Part shown: positions 48,301 through 59,499 of the stretch, one piece after another | Layout: every line of letters begins with the position of its first letter | Position numbering within the stretch: position 1 is the stretch's first letter | Source: Morinoia aosen | Lineage: Eukaryota > Arthropoda > Malacostraca > Amphipoda > Talitridae | Direction of reading: 5' to 3' | Length of the DNA: 64,000 nt | NCBI GenBank assembly: GCA_030386875.1 | Contig: CM059563.1 | Coordinates: forward strand, 44,856,102 to 44,920,101 | Made by a program: the position numbers and the translations under genes | The notes under the pieces: model-generated | Databases searched by the model: none | Told to the model about the DNA's origin: nothing | The model's input: the letters and a program-made list of their open reading frames with translations, nothing else

Positions 48301-51300
48301 AATCTCTACTAGCTCATTCATATGTGAGCTAATGTAATGAAGACGAGTTGGAGTGCAGCACTTAGTAAGACTTTGTTCCCTTTACTTGTACTTTTAAGAT
48401 TCGTTCCCAGCCTGTACTATGTTTGTAAACCCATCGTAAGCAGTAGATGTATGAATCAATTGAAGATTCCTGAAAACTGCGTTTTAATCATGTACATCTT
48501 TGAACTGCTGAACATGTTCATCAGAAAACTCATAACGCTGTAAAATTACTACAAATTATGTCATGGAGTTCATGTTTGGGAGAAAATATTAAAATTGAAT
48601 TGAATATGGTAACAAACCCGAGCTGAGTGGCCCACTGTAGGATTGGTACTAAAGTTCCATGCCTTCAGACACAAATTACAAGAAGGCACTTTAGTAGAAT
48701 AAGAATCTGAGTATAGTTACAAAGCAACGATTGCTAACCCTTTCTTATTCTGTTGAGTTACATGTTGGTTGACAATAGGGTGCAATTTCAGGATTAGCAG
48801 ACTAAAATAGAAACAGGTCATCAAATTTTGTAATCAGTTAAAGTAATTCGAATTTAGTATTAATTAATTTCAGTTCACCAAAAATCGAGAACTTTTACGC
48901 ATAGTTCTAAATTATTATTAAATTGTCAGAACACAAGAAACAGTGGTCTCATACTCCTCTCTTCTCGACAGCAAAAGCAAAACTCCGGTGGCAGCCTCAG
49001 GGGACGTGCGTGCGCTGCTGGAGAGCTACGCCTCCTTCATCGCCGCGTGCAGCAGCATTGACGTGTTCACTCTGCACCGCGCTCTGTGTGTGCTGGGTGC
49101 TGAGCAGGGCGTGGCTAGCAAGGTGGGTGGCTCGGCGGTCTTGTAATGGGGGCTGTGAGGAGTAGTGATGGTGACAGGCGCTGTGATGTTGGGAGGGCAA
49201 TGATGGTAAAAAGTCATGTGATGGTTATGGTGGTGATAGATGTTGTGAATTCAGGGATGGAAAAAACCCAGGGTTTTTTAAAAAAACCCAACCCACCTGG
49301 GTTTTTTTTGGGTTAAATTGGGTTTTATGGGTTTTATTGGGTTTTTTTGGGCTTTATTGTTTTTTTTGTAATACTTGTTTTTGTAAAAGAGTTATTCACA
49401 CAATTCCCGTTGCCCCTATTTCAGATTTATATACATACACTTATTGAGTAAATATTGTTATTTGATTACTTTATTTCCAACATTATATTACATTATTATA
49501 TGAATTATTACATTATATGAACAATATATGAATTAAGTTTGTCCATCACAATTACCATTTACCAATTACCATATGCATAGAGACATAGCTCTGCAGTCTG
49601 TAAAGATATAAGATGTCCAAAGAGAACTGCTATGCTCATCAATTCATAGTAAGTTGTTTTAGCAGCAGACAGGCGCAAGTCATGTGAGGGGGAAGCACCA
49701 TGCAGATCATAAGTAACCACCACAAGCAGCTTGAAGCAAGACAGCTGCACATCACTTAACAGTCATGCTGTTAACAACTTAACATGTGTATTGTGTGAGC
49801 TGGAGTGCTTAGCTGCGCAAGTCAAGTCAGTCAACCACACTGTTACATGTCACGTGTAGTGACATGCCAAATTTTTTTTTTAAATTTGCCAAAAAATTCA
49901 CTTTTCGCAGTACAGGATAGCAACAAACACTAAAATGATTGGAAGTAAATGCTCTAACAGATTCCATCGTCAAATAATTTCCAGTGCAGCTTGAATGCTC
50001 CCCATAGGCTTGTAGTTTCTTTACTTTCTCACCCCATGATGGCTGCGGTTGTCTTGCCCCATCTGACTATAATTGTTAGACTTATTTCAATTTAAACAAT
50101 TTATTTACCACAGGTGATACAGAGGTAGAATGTTTCTTAAGTCTAATACAATGGTCAAATTTGAGTATAGCTACCTGTGGGCCAGAATAAGTTCAGCGAC
50201 TTCTAGGGCATCCTACCATTACATTATTCTAGGGTGTACAATAATGTTTAACCTAATTCACTTAGCCTAGTTTCACATTAGACTGATCAACAAGATAATG
50301 AACTCGATATTGACGTTTCATTTTACAACATTTAAGGCAAAGCTCTCACAGGAGACTGATATTGAAGAGTGGTTGGCCGAGTACTATCCGGAGTTCATCG
50401 GTGTGCTTTACTCCTATAAATTGAAGGACCCCAACATCTTCCCAAAACACATGTTCAATGAGAATATCACTAAGACAATGACTCCTTGTTGATGGTGGGA
50501 TATTCAAGACATGAAACAGCAGAAAATGCATATTCATGAAAAGAACACTGGCATAGGGTTGCTGCAAGTTTATAAGCAATCTTCATTCTTGCCCCGCAAG
50601 TTCAGGATCCATTGAGAGAATTTTCTCAACATTTGGAATTGTGTGGAATAAATTGAGAAATAGATTAGGATCAGAACGCGCACAGAAATTGTCCCAGTAT
50701 ATCGCCACCTCACGAATGATCATGATGTGGATGACAACGATGAAATGGCAGTGGATGTAGAAAGAGAAACACAGTAGTATTGTAGTAGCAGTCTAGTCTA
50801 GAAGACAGTAAAAATTCAGAAGTCTCTATATTAAGTAGTCAAACTGCATTTGTTTCTAAATTTTTGTTTTTTTACTTTGGAAATGGAATTCATTAAAATA
50901 TATTAGTCCCTCAAGTTTTTTTGTGATTAGGGTTTTTCGAATTTGATTTGTATAAGGTTGGTGTTTTGTTTTTCAATGTTTTCTTGTCATAGTCATGCAC
51001 ATGACTTAGATACTTATTTTGACAAGATAAATATTTAGCTCATTTTGATTCTATAAGCTTGAAAACAAGTAAAATTTACATAATAATAAAACCCAAAAAA
51101 GCCCAAAAAACCCCACTATTTAGTGGGTTTTTTAGTGTGGGTTTTTTGGGCCTTTTTTGGGTGGGTTTTTTTGGGTGGGTTTTTTATGTGCCAACCCTGG
51201 TTGTGATGAAGGTGGGGGTTATATAATACGAGGTAGTGCAGGTGGTGGTAATAACGAGGTGAGGGCAATAACATGGGGTGCAGGTGGTGGCTATAACAGT

Positions 51301-54300
51301 AAAGAGTGCGTGTGATGGCAATAACAGTAGGAGGTGATGCAGTTGATGGTATTAACACGAGAGGATGCAGGTGGTGCAGTAATGCAAATTTGTATGTGCA
51401 GGTGGTGGCAATAACGCAAAGTTGTATGCGCAGGTGGTGGTGGTAGAGGGCGCCGTCAGTGAGCTGGAGCAGCTACTGCTGCAGCCGTTGCTGAAGGCCT
51501 GCAGCTGCGTGTACATCGCTGCCTTCATAACCCCAGAGAACGACAGCTGCAGCGATGCAGGTGTTCACAGCTCTAAAGGTATACGTCCCTACTGCTATAG
51601 GCAGGTGCTTGTTTTGAAATTAGAGTTGCAGGTATTTACTTCTGTTTTACTAGAACTCCATGGTCTAGTCAAGTGTGGTCTGCTCGTTCCTACTCCCTCC
51701 TTGTAAACTAAATACCTGCACACTACATTACAAATGCAAATTTACTTTTTTTTTAAATGGCAATTTGTATTGACTGAAATTCATTCAAAAGTAATCCCAT
51801 TGTAAAAATGAGGATTTAGAATTATGGACAAGGATTTAAATAGTTCATTTGGAAACGTTTCTTTGAAAGAACATATATGGTCCAAAAATATTTGTTTAAC
51901 CATCTTATGTTTTTGTAAACGTCTACTGTAATGAGGTACTAAATTATGATTGATAACTAATACTTCATGAGTTGTGAAGGTTGTTAACGCGGCTACTTTT
52001 CCACGACGTATTGTGTTCTTGAAGGAGGCTAATTTCCAGATGCGAGCTGGCTGTTGAGACATGTGGACACAGAAGAAGTTACACTGGCTGAAATTTTCCG
52101 CGCGTGCTGCGGCACTGTCTCCAATGCTGCCACTCCTGCTGCCAAGGTATGGAGGCGTCTCACGTCTGCAATATTAAACTACTCAAAGCTAGCAACTGTT
52201 GTATTGATGAATCTATTTCCGATACGTTTGATACAGTACAGGCTCTACGTCAATGTTTTCCTCTTGGTGTTGGCAAAATTTTATGTTTGTGGTGCATAAC
52301 AGGTATTAGCTATTTGACTTATATCTACTTCATTAAAAGGGTTAAAATGGTGTCCTCTGGATAAGTGACGAGAGTATAAAATTGTTCGTATTCATCAAGT
52401 TGATGCTGAAATAGTATTTTGATTTATTTTAATATGTAGCAGATAACTGAAAGTGGGTGATTCGTAATGTGTAGAAGTTACGTAGTGTTGGACATATCTT
52501 CACGCAGTAGGAGGCCATGTGTATAACTTATTTTTGAGGGCTTTAATTCATCAAATGGTTATAACAGATCGTATTCTCAATGCATTTGATGGAAATTTAA
52601 AAATTTCCCCCCTTGCTCTAACCAAAGCAAGGTTCCAAATTTTGCCCTATTTTAATACAGGGTAGTTGAGCGATGGCAATGACAAGCGAGAAGACAAACA
52701 AAAAACCAATCGTGCTTACAAAGAAATTAGATAATATAAGTTTTATAAGCATACACTTGTAGATAAAGATAGTTTAGATCGGTGGTTCTTAACCTTTTTA
52801 CTCCCACACCCCTCTAAAAATTGTCTGTGTAAATTTTGTGTAGATTGACTGGTAAATAAGTGCTCACAGCAAAGAATATTGTAGATTAGATTAGATCATT
52901 AGTTAGTTTAAGCCTCCCTATTCGCAGCAAAGGCGATCCAAAGAGAGGAAGGAAGAAGGTACCATCTAGTATGGAGTTGAGGGAACGCGGAATCTATGCA
53001 GAAAGGGCATAAAAACAGTAAGATAAGAAAGAAGTTCGTGAAACAAGATCAAAGTTGAAGACGAAAGTAGTAGGTGCTGAAAAAACAGGACAGCAGTGAA
53101 CCGAAAAAAGATGGTTCTAAACATAAAAGCATTTTATTTCAACAAAAAGAAGGCCTACCTAACTCTCAGCTCGGGCCCTCACATTGTCCCCTTGGGAGCG
53201 CTAATTCCCATAGATGCAATATTTGTATCACCCTGAGGGGAAAGAATATTATAAATAGGTCCTCAAATATATTCAACAGTGAAAGTTCACTCTTTCTTGA
53301 AAACATTACTGGGAAAAATCAGGCTTTACTGCGGAGGTTCGCACCCCCATGTTAAGAATCACTGGTTTAAATAGATGAGCTGAGAGTATTTGTTTGTGTC
53401 AACGTCCGTGTCGTATCGAAGATACCCATGACAAATGGTCAGAGAGAGCATTGTTGATTTTGTCTCTCAATTTACACTCTAGTTATTACTTTTATGTTCC
53501 ATTTCTCTTGTGTAAGACAGTTTCAGATAAAGGCGCTTTCAAATTATAGACGTGCATTGTTTTTCGAACCTTCAAATTTCATGTATACCTTGTGTTGCGC
53601 CGAAACCTCTTCTAGCTCCATTGGTGGTTGAGACAGTCCAAGAGAACACGTTGTGTAATGTCATTGTTCCAAATTTGACCTTTCAAAAAAAATAGTCTCA
53701 ATATAGTCTTGTGAAAATAGTCTCAGTATATTGTATTTCTTGTTCAATTTCCTCAATAAACTTTCCTTTGGAGTTCACTGCCGAGTGACAGTATTTACTT
53801 CATTTTGATGTCGGTGACGGTGGTTGTGGTAACGGCAATATGAGTACAAAAATTCTGACGTTAAAACAGGGTGTCTACTAGGTAGTAAAGTAGTAAAAAG
53901 TAGTAAAAAGTAGTAAAAAGTAGTAAAATTTGAGAAGTAGTAAAAAAGTAGTAAAAAGTAGTAAAATTTACCTCTGGGTAGTAAAAAACTGTGAAGTGGA
54001 ATAATTCTTTGAAAATTGAAAGTAATGTAGAGGGGTATAAAGTGTATTAAGATTATTTAAAATTTATTTCTCCCAGCATTAGCAATTTGCCGCAGTTTAT
54101 GTGAAATATTCCTGTATGGCGGGATGTAATTTCAGGATTGGGGGACCCAAAATAGAGAAATGTTCCAAAATTTTTGGAGACGACTGTAAATAGTTCATTT
54201 TTTCTCATTCAGTTCGATATGAAGGATATCGAATTGCTTTATGAGGGAAGGTTAATTTGGGCCATTTCAATGTTTAAATTTTACTTATCTTCAATGCCAT

Positions 54301-57300
54301 TTCATAAATTTTTAGGCATTAAATTTTTAATAATCAGTGAACAATCAAGGATTGTGAAGTTTTCTAAGATTGAATTCAGTTTCCTGCTTGAGTTTTTTAA
54401 ACAATAACCTCAAGTGGCTATTTCTCTCTATAATATTCATCATTCATGTCTTATGCTGATTTTCTTTGGATATACCCAATAGCGTTACCTTCGAAGAACA
54501 AACTTATCCTTCGTCATATATTAGGCATTTAAACGTCCTTGGCCTAAGTTTAATAATAGCACTTCACTCAAATTATTGCATCATTTAACTATACCTCACA
54601 AATGTGAATATAAAAGATAAGCAGTGAAGAACCAAGTGATATAACCTTCCAAATCTTATTCAGAGATGAATATTCTCACACTACGCTCTTCAATGTAAAC
54701 AAAAATGGGATTATGTGCAATTTAAGGGAAAAACTGGATTTATATATCAACTCTTTCACATCACGTTCCTTGGATCACAATTTTGAATGTATCATATTGC
54801 AATACATCATTACATCCTCAATTTAGCATCAGTACATTACAATCCTCCGGCGAAGATGTCAAAGGAACTTCTCTGCAGTTCATTTACATCCAGCAATAAT
54901 ATCTTCTTTTGAAAAGACGAGTTTATTCTGTCCGTTTCGGTGTGAGGGGAACAATAACAATTTACTGTAACTTTGAATGTTTTTTTTTTGTAGAAAAGCT
55001 TACCTCGTTGTAAAGCTGAAAGTTTTTCTCTTTCTCATGACATTACCCCTCAGGTGAATACAATTATTGTATCTATAGGAATTAGCACTCCCAGGGGGGA
55101 ATGTCAGGGCCTAAGCTGAAAGTTAGGTAGTCTTTTTTTTGTTGAAATAAAATATTTTTTTTATGTTAAGGACCACCTTTTTTCGGTTCACTGCTGTCCT
55201 GTTTTTCAGCACCTACTACCTTCTTCTTCAACTTTGGTCTTGTTTCATAATCTTCTTTCTCAATTTACTGTTTCTATGCCCTTTCTGCGTAGATTCCGCA
55301 TTTCATTCAACTCCATACTAAATGGTGCCTTCCTCCTTCCTCTCTTCGATCGCATTTGTTGCTGGGGAGGGAGGCTAAAACTAACATCTAATCTAATCCC
55401 ATGACATTAATTTATGTCCAAATACTGAAAGAATTATGCTATAAAATTGTCTATTAGAACAAAATGTAATCTTTCAAATGAGAATTAAGTTCCTTTTGGC
55501 AGTCATGGCGACTCACGGTTCAGTTCAGTTACCTCCAGGATGTTGTCAGAGGAGCATGGTGATGCTACATCTTATTAAAGTTCTGTCTTCTATCAGGTTG
55601 TAGCAGAAGTTCTGTCCATTTTTTTAGATATGAAATGAAGTGAAAATCCTCTCAAAAATGCATTTATTTAGTCTTCAATATAGGCACCATTTTTATTAAT
55701 TACGTCCTCCCATTTTCTGGTAAGCTTTTTGATTCCTTCTTCATAAAATTTAGATGGTTGGACGCACAAAGAGAAACTAGTTTCATTTCGAACTCTTCTC
55801 TCGTAGTAAGCCTTTATTCCATTAAATGATTCTGTAAGCCCCTGAAAAGGTGAAAATCGGTTGGAGCAAGATCTGGAGAATATGGTTGGTGATGCATGAC
55901 TTCCCAGCAAAATACTTCAACAAGACTTTTGGTTGCATTTGAAGGGGGGGGGGGGGGGGGGTGTGTCTGCCATTGTCATGGTGCAGAATCACTCCTTTTC
56001 GATTGATCAAAAATGGCCGTTTTTCCTGTAAACTGCTTTTGAACGAGTTAGCTTCTGACAGTAAACTTCAGATGTTATTTTTTGATTGTCACCCATTAAT
56101 TCATTATAAACAATTCCCTTCAAATCCCAGCATCCACTCAAAAGAATTTTTTTAGGGTGCAGTCCTCTTCTCGGCTGTGGAATGGGCTTTGAACAACAAC
56201 TAAGACACTGTCTTTTGCGCTTAACATTGTTGTAAAGGATTCACTTTTCGTCACCAGTTATGATTCGGTCTAGAAAAGGGTCTGGACTTCATGAGAACGC
56301 AGTGAAACACAACAGGTCGCCCGTATGTTGCCTGTTGATTTCTGACAAATTGTGTGGGACCCTGTGTCTCAGCCTTTGAGATTTTGCCAAATCTTTTCAT
56401 TACCCAATATATGGTCATATGGCTTACATTAAAGGTTTTGTTCATTTCTCTAGTGGTGCAGGTTTGATTTTCATCAATGGCAGCTAGCAATTGCTCAGAA
56501 TTGAGTTTTTTTTAGCATCTTGCTCATGGTAAGTCTTAGACTGTAGGCATATTTTTTTTAAACAAAAAACGATCTTCTGCAGGTCTTTTCATTCACAACA
56601 TCATTTCCATGTGTCTTTGAGTGTTTTTGCTGCTGAGCTTGCCATATTGCCTTTATGAAATTCAAACAGTAAAATATGCCTGACATGCTCTTTACTTGGA
56701 GTGTACCTTTGGGCTGAAAATAGTTTTTAATTACGATAATTATCACAGAATATGAGAGAAGAAACATTTTATTAATTACCACAGATAAGCATACAACATT
56801 AAGCTAAATTGAAGTAATCTTGCCCTGAACATAAAGCTCAACAATTGGACAGAACTTATGTTACAACCTGATACTATATGTATGTATATGAAAGTTACAC
56901 GAAATTTGCATTTCCGTGATTTGTTCCATAATATAATGTTAATAACCAATTTATCATTATTGATCGCAATTAGGGTGCCAATTTAAATTTTGAGGTACGT
57001 TAGATATAGTTTACAAAAATTCGTTCACATATTCAATTCGTTCAATAGTTTACAATCTCATATTTACGAAGTGTCATAGTGTTTAGTCACAATAAAGTTC
57101 CCTGATATTCTACCCTGCAGTGTAAAGTGATGTGACAATCACCTGGTGTCTACTAGTTTCCAGTTGGTTTATTTTTTGGTATCATGAATGGTTGTCCTCA
57201 TCGTTGAAAGATGTTAAGACATGGTTCTTTGTCTTAACATTCGATGGAGTCCATTAGGATGAGGTAACTTAGGAATTTAGGTAACTTTTTCTCAATGATG

Positions 57301-58073
57301 CTTTGATTGATGCATTGAGCATGAAGTATTTTAAGTATTAAGAAACTTGGACCCTTTTTGAACATTTGGTATTGCGTGTATCATTGGCTCATACTACTCA
57401 TTATAGGCTGATGACTTACATCTGGACATTTGGACAACATTCATTATGTAAAAAATAGGTAGTAATTTTTTTCTGGTGAAGGTAGTAAAAAGTAGTAAAA
57501 AGTAGTAAAATTTGGAAATGAAATATCAGTAGTCACCATGTAAAAGGTTAATAACTGTTCAGAAGTACTGGCCCCAATATTGGTTACTCTATTTTAGGGC
57601 CTGACAGCCTTGGGCATCATTGATCTGAGTTTGTCGCATAGAAAGGTTATTGGGGTGTCCCAAAAATGTACTTTCTTTGACTCAAATACTCGAAATACTC
57701 GTAAAAAACTCACGTATTTTTTGTTAGAGGTGCGGCTAAGTTTCATGCTATGACATTATATTTTTAAATTAAATGTTTATTTCCATTTGTGTTATCAGTA
57801 TTTTATTTATGTCAGTAAACACCTACATCAAAACAAAACAAAGCACATGAGGACTGGGAAGTCGAAGAGTGAGCTCATTATTTTGATGACGTACCCTGTA
57901 TTTTGACTTCCTATTTTTGCGTCCAGGCAAGCCTTGGTGGCTCTCCTCATGGCACCCCCATAACTCCTGCCCTAAAGCAGCGGGCACTCGGCAGCACCGC
58001 GCCCTCTTGTACTCCCTGCCGCACACCTCGACCCAAGGGCCACGGCAGGGAAAGCTTGCTCTACGTCGGGCAG
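45220..58073 (+). CDS. Unrecognised multi-exon gene (S/T-P-rich, helical protein), 3' end not seen
   Basis: Exons: 45220-45357, 46574-46717, 47523 to about 47747, 48030-48139, 48930-49122, 51434-51578, 52040-52146 and 57927-58073. Phases agree at every junction except the one after exon 3, whose donor I cannot place. The first ATG (45228, context GAAAAATGG) lies just inside the first exon, so the leader is probably spliced. The product is about 350 residues here: TLVFTPIVKK and an acidic Ser-rich stretch with LTPSK; two helical Leu/Ala/Cys-rich regions (LKEQQQALLLCLARHNKEVL; DVRALLESYASFIAACSS; LEQLLLQPLLKACSCVYIAA); then a basic tail with SPHGTPITP and CTPCRTPRP. S/T-P clusters hint at cyclin-dependent kinase control. 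I recognise no family. Its last exon ends at a GT donor, so it continues. Confidence 0.65.
45947..46302. mobile_element. MITE with 19-bp inverted ends, related to the element at 21669
   Basis: acttgtgggttatctgtca at the left (45947-45965) recurs inverted at 46284-46302. Its first 180 bases parallel those from 21669 on. The centre has a perfect 17-base hairpin (arms 46123-46139 and 46152-46168) around a 12-base loop. It lies in the first intron of the unrecognised gene. Confidence 0.8.
46574..46717 (+). CDS. Unrecognised gene, exon 2
   Basis: Acceptor ctgtttacag, donor A|GTAAGTTTT. Encodes DIIYVVSSDSLCNDSESPAE and HEDLTPSKASLG. Phase 1 at both ends. Confidence 0.75.
47523..47747 (+). CDS. Unrecognised gene, exon 3 (3' limit uncertain)
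   Basis: Acceptor tactttcatgcacag. Encodes EAVCEALVGLCRQAGLLAPR and an amphipathic stretch to CRAWEHHVLHDW. The frame closes at 47767. The end given uses GTGAAAGT as donor, which is phase 1 and does not fit exon 4, so either another donor or an unseen small exon exists. Confidence 0.55.
48030..48139 (+). CDS. Unrecognised gene, exon 4
   Basis: Acceptor gatgtacgtgcag, donor AG|GTAAGAG. Encodes VSGDFSADASDLLAAWNIMK and FEVSGTEGGRPNS. Phase 0 in, phase 2 out; the other two frames have stops. Confidence 0.7.
48930..49122 (+). CDS. Unrecognised gene, exon 5
   Basis: Acceptor ttattaaattgtcag, donor AAG|GTGGGTGG. G+C-rich coding segment: SLLDSKSKTPVAASGDVRAL then a predicted helical region to GAEQGVASK. 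Phase 2 in, phase 0 out. Confidence 0.8.
49252..51199 (+). mobile_element. Degraded hAT transposon (1.95 kb)
   Basis: Ends cagggatgg and, inverted, cagggttgg, with gttgtga flanking both sides as a worn target duplication. Both ends carry many GGGTTTTT-type repeats in the same orientation. Inside, a relic at about 50600-50720 reads GSIERIFSTFGIVWNKL then NRLGSERAQKLSQYIA, the hAT C-terminal dimerisation motif. Frames are broken. It lies in the intron between exons 5 and 6. Confidence 0.8.
50298..50720 (+). pseudogene. hAT transposase relic
   Basis: An open stretch at 50298-50492, then a shifted frame carrying the dimerisation motif GSIERIFSTFG. Only the C-terminal third can be recognised; stops and frameshifts make it non-functional. 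Confidence 0.65.
51434..51578 (+). CDS. Unrecognised gene, exon 6
   Basis: Acceptor tatgcgcag, donor G|GTATACG. Encodes VVVVEGAVSELEQLLLQPLL and FITPENDSCSDAG. It follows an intron that holds the hAT element at 49252-51199. Confidence 0.75.
52040..52146 (+). CDS. Unrecognised gene, exon 7
   Basis: Acceptor gctaatttccag, donor AAG|GTATGG. Encodes DASWLLRHVDTEEVTLAEIF and RACCGTVSNAATPAAK. Phase 1 in, phase 0 out. Confidence 0.75.
52780..53364. mobile_element. hAT-type MITE with nested SINE-like copy
   Basis: Left end cggtggttcttaacc, right end gttaagaatcactg, flanked by 8-bp repeats gtttagat and gtttaaat (one mismatch). Without the nested copy it would be about 215 bp, like the MITEs at 13678 and 16556. 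Confidence 0.75.
52884..53240 (-). mobile_element. SINE-like retroposon, copy B (357 bp)
   Basis: Flanked by aaagaatattgta (52871-52883) and aaagaatattata (53241-53253), a 13-bp target duplication with one mismatch. Opposite orientation to copy A. Inserted in the hAT MITE. Confidence 0.8.
55046..55399 (+). mobile_element. SINE-like retroposon, copy C (354 bp)
   Basis: Flanked by the perfect 10-bp repeat catgacatta (55036-55045 and 55400-55409). Same orientation and same limits as copy A (cccctcagg ... ctaatctaatcc). Confidence 0.85.
55593..56871 (-). mobile_element. Full-length dead mariner (1279 bp)
   Basis: Inverted ends tcaggttgtagcagaagttc and tcaggttgtaacataagttc, each beside a TA target site (55591-55592 and 56872-56873). 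Length is that of an intact mariner. Confidence 0.9.
55670..56740 (-). pseudogene. Mariner transposase, broken
   Basis: Minus-strand blocks in order: EHVRHILLFEFHKGN and a helix-turn-helix (LLAAIDENQTCTTREMNKTF, VSHMTIYWVMKRFGK), then PFLDRIITGDEK with the first catalytic Asp, LHHDNGRHTPP with the second, and PYSPDLAPTDFHLF with the third (D34D, mariner). A TGA replaces the Trp codon after GDEK, there are frameshifts, part of the N-terminal region is deleted, and an 18-base G run (55944-55961) sits after the second Asp. It cannot be functional. Confidence 0.85.
57651..57895. mobile_element. Possible short IS630/mariner-type MITE
   Basis: Left ttggggtgtcccaaaaat and inverted right cagggtacgtcatcaaaa are loosely alike, with TA on both sides. 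The right end is about 30 bases from the acceptor of exon 8. Confidence 0.35.
57927..58073 (+). CDS. Unrecognised gene, exon 8
   Basis: Acceptor cctatttttgcgtccag, donor CAG|GTGCGG. Encodes 49 codons rich in S/T-P: GGSPHGTPITPALKQRALGS and CTPCRTPRPKGHGRE. G+C-rich against an A+T-rich intron; phase 0 on both sides, matching exon 7. Confidence 0.7.
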
Positions 58074-58525
58074 GTGCGGTGCCTCCTTAGTGTGAGGGCT
58101 TCAATGTGTTCATCTCCTGACCGTTGTGTATAGCATCGGTCATTTGCGTGCTTGAAAATAGTTGAATGGATGTTTTGGTGCTTGGTGAATTGGTGTATAT
58201 CTAACTGAAGGTGTTAGAACAGGTGAGTTTAATGACTGTATCCTACGACTCGTTACGTTAAGAGGTCTTTTGTGCCAACTAAATTGATAAGGTATCATTT
58301 TGTGCATTGGTCTTTCCAATAGCTCTCAATGGGTTATTACTATTGTGCCCATGGGAATTAGCACTCACAGGGGAACGTGTGAGGTTCCAAGCTGAAGGTC
58401 AGGTGGGTTTTACTTTCCTTCAAATAGAATTAGTTTTTGTGTTGTCACGGGCCATCTTTTTTGGTTCACTGCTGTCCGTTTTTACAGCAACGATTACTTT
58501 CTTCTTCAACTTCTACCTTGCTTCA

Positions 58526-59459
58526 GCCCACACACTAACAATATCAACACTAAATGCAAAACTAGGCTGAACGTCCTCCGAGCACTAACACACACTACAT
58601 ACGGCCACTCCAAGGAAGACATAACAACAGTATACAAACAGTTCATCAGACCCATCCTCACTTACGCACACACATCTTGGTACGCAGACACTGCTCGCAC
58701 ACACTTACAGAAACTACAGTCCACACAAAACACAGCGTTGCGCATTGCCACGGGCTGTACACGATCGACCCCTATAGCACACCTACACGAAGAAGCCCTT
58801 GTCCTCCCCCTCCTTGACCACATGAACACGCTAGGGACAAACTTCTACACCTCCACACAAGACCCTGCCCACCCGCTACACTACATGCAACAACCCCGGC
58901 CAACCCAACGAACATTACACACCACCCCGGCCACACACCTCAGAACATTATATGACTCCCTCCCTCCCTGCCCCCCTGATACCTCACTACGCACACACAT
59001 ACACACACAGTTCACCTCACGCGCCCTCGCTGCCCTACCCCCTAACTCCCTCGGAGTGAGACCCCCCCCGTCCCCTCGACGGAGCGATCCCTCCCCCGGC
59101 AGGATCGAGTCCACCTGGCGCGGCTGCGGTGCGGGCACCACACTTCACTCCCCTCATACATGCACAGAATAGGACTTGCGGAGGACGACAGCTGCGTCTG
59201 GTGCCATGCCAACGTGGGCGATCTTCCGCATGTCCTCCTACACTATCCCGCCCTACACGCACACCGACACACACACCAGATACATGCACTGGAGCACCTC
59301 TGGACTCGCCCCGCGGACGTCGTGAGGTTTCTGCACGACGCGGGCGTCTTCCAGAGGCCCATATAACCACACCCCTCTTCGCCTCGAGCCGGGCCCGGTC
59401 TGGGGCGGCCCTGGCCGCGGCGGACCCCTTCGAGCGGCCGTCGGGGCAAAACAACAACA
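58526..59459 (+). mobile_element. 5'-truncated I/Jockey-type LINE with target duplication
   Basis: Flanked by the perfect 11-bp repeat accttgcttca (58515-58525 and 59460-59470). It ends in an acaacaacaa tail. Its base composition is G+C- and C-rich, unlike its surroundings. Confidence 0.85.
58560..59366 (+). pseudogene. LINE reverse transcriptase C-terminus
   Basis: Reads RLNVLRALTHTTYG, FIRPILTYAHTSWYAD and LQKLQSTQNTALRIATG, then after a frameshift near 59090 SLPSYMHRIGLAEDDSCVWC and LPHVLLHYPAL. This is the thumb and the C-terminal cysteine/histidine region of Jockey/I-group LINE ORF2. The polymerase core is absent, so it is inactive. Confidence 0.75.
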
Positions 59460-59499
59460 ACCTTGCTTCATAAACTTTTTTCAATCTTGCTTGTTTATG

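Larger units (their letters stand above)
53867..57540. mobile_element. Probable hAT-like element holding later insertions
   Basis: Begins cagggtgtctact and ends agtagtcaccatg, imperfect inverted ends. Both ends carry the same-orientation subterminal repeat agtagtaaaa (about 53880-53975 and 57480-57510), as in the hAT element at 49252. No transposase motif seen. Copy C and the mariner lie within. Confidence 0.45.

Noticed and set aside
45220-58073. Identity as Treslin/TICRR on the basis of S/T-P motifs
   Set aside because: The remembered conserved blocks of that family are not visible here; short S/T-P motifs are not diagnostic.
59035-59484. Long G+C-rich minus-strand frames
   Set aside because: They are shadows of the C-rich LINE coding strand.
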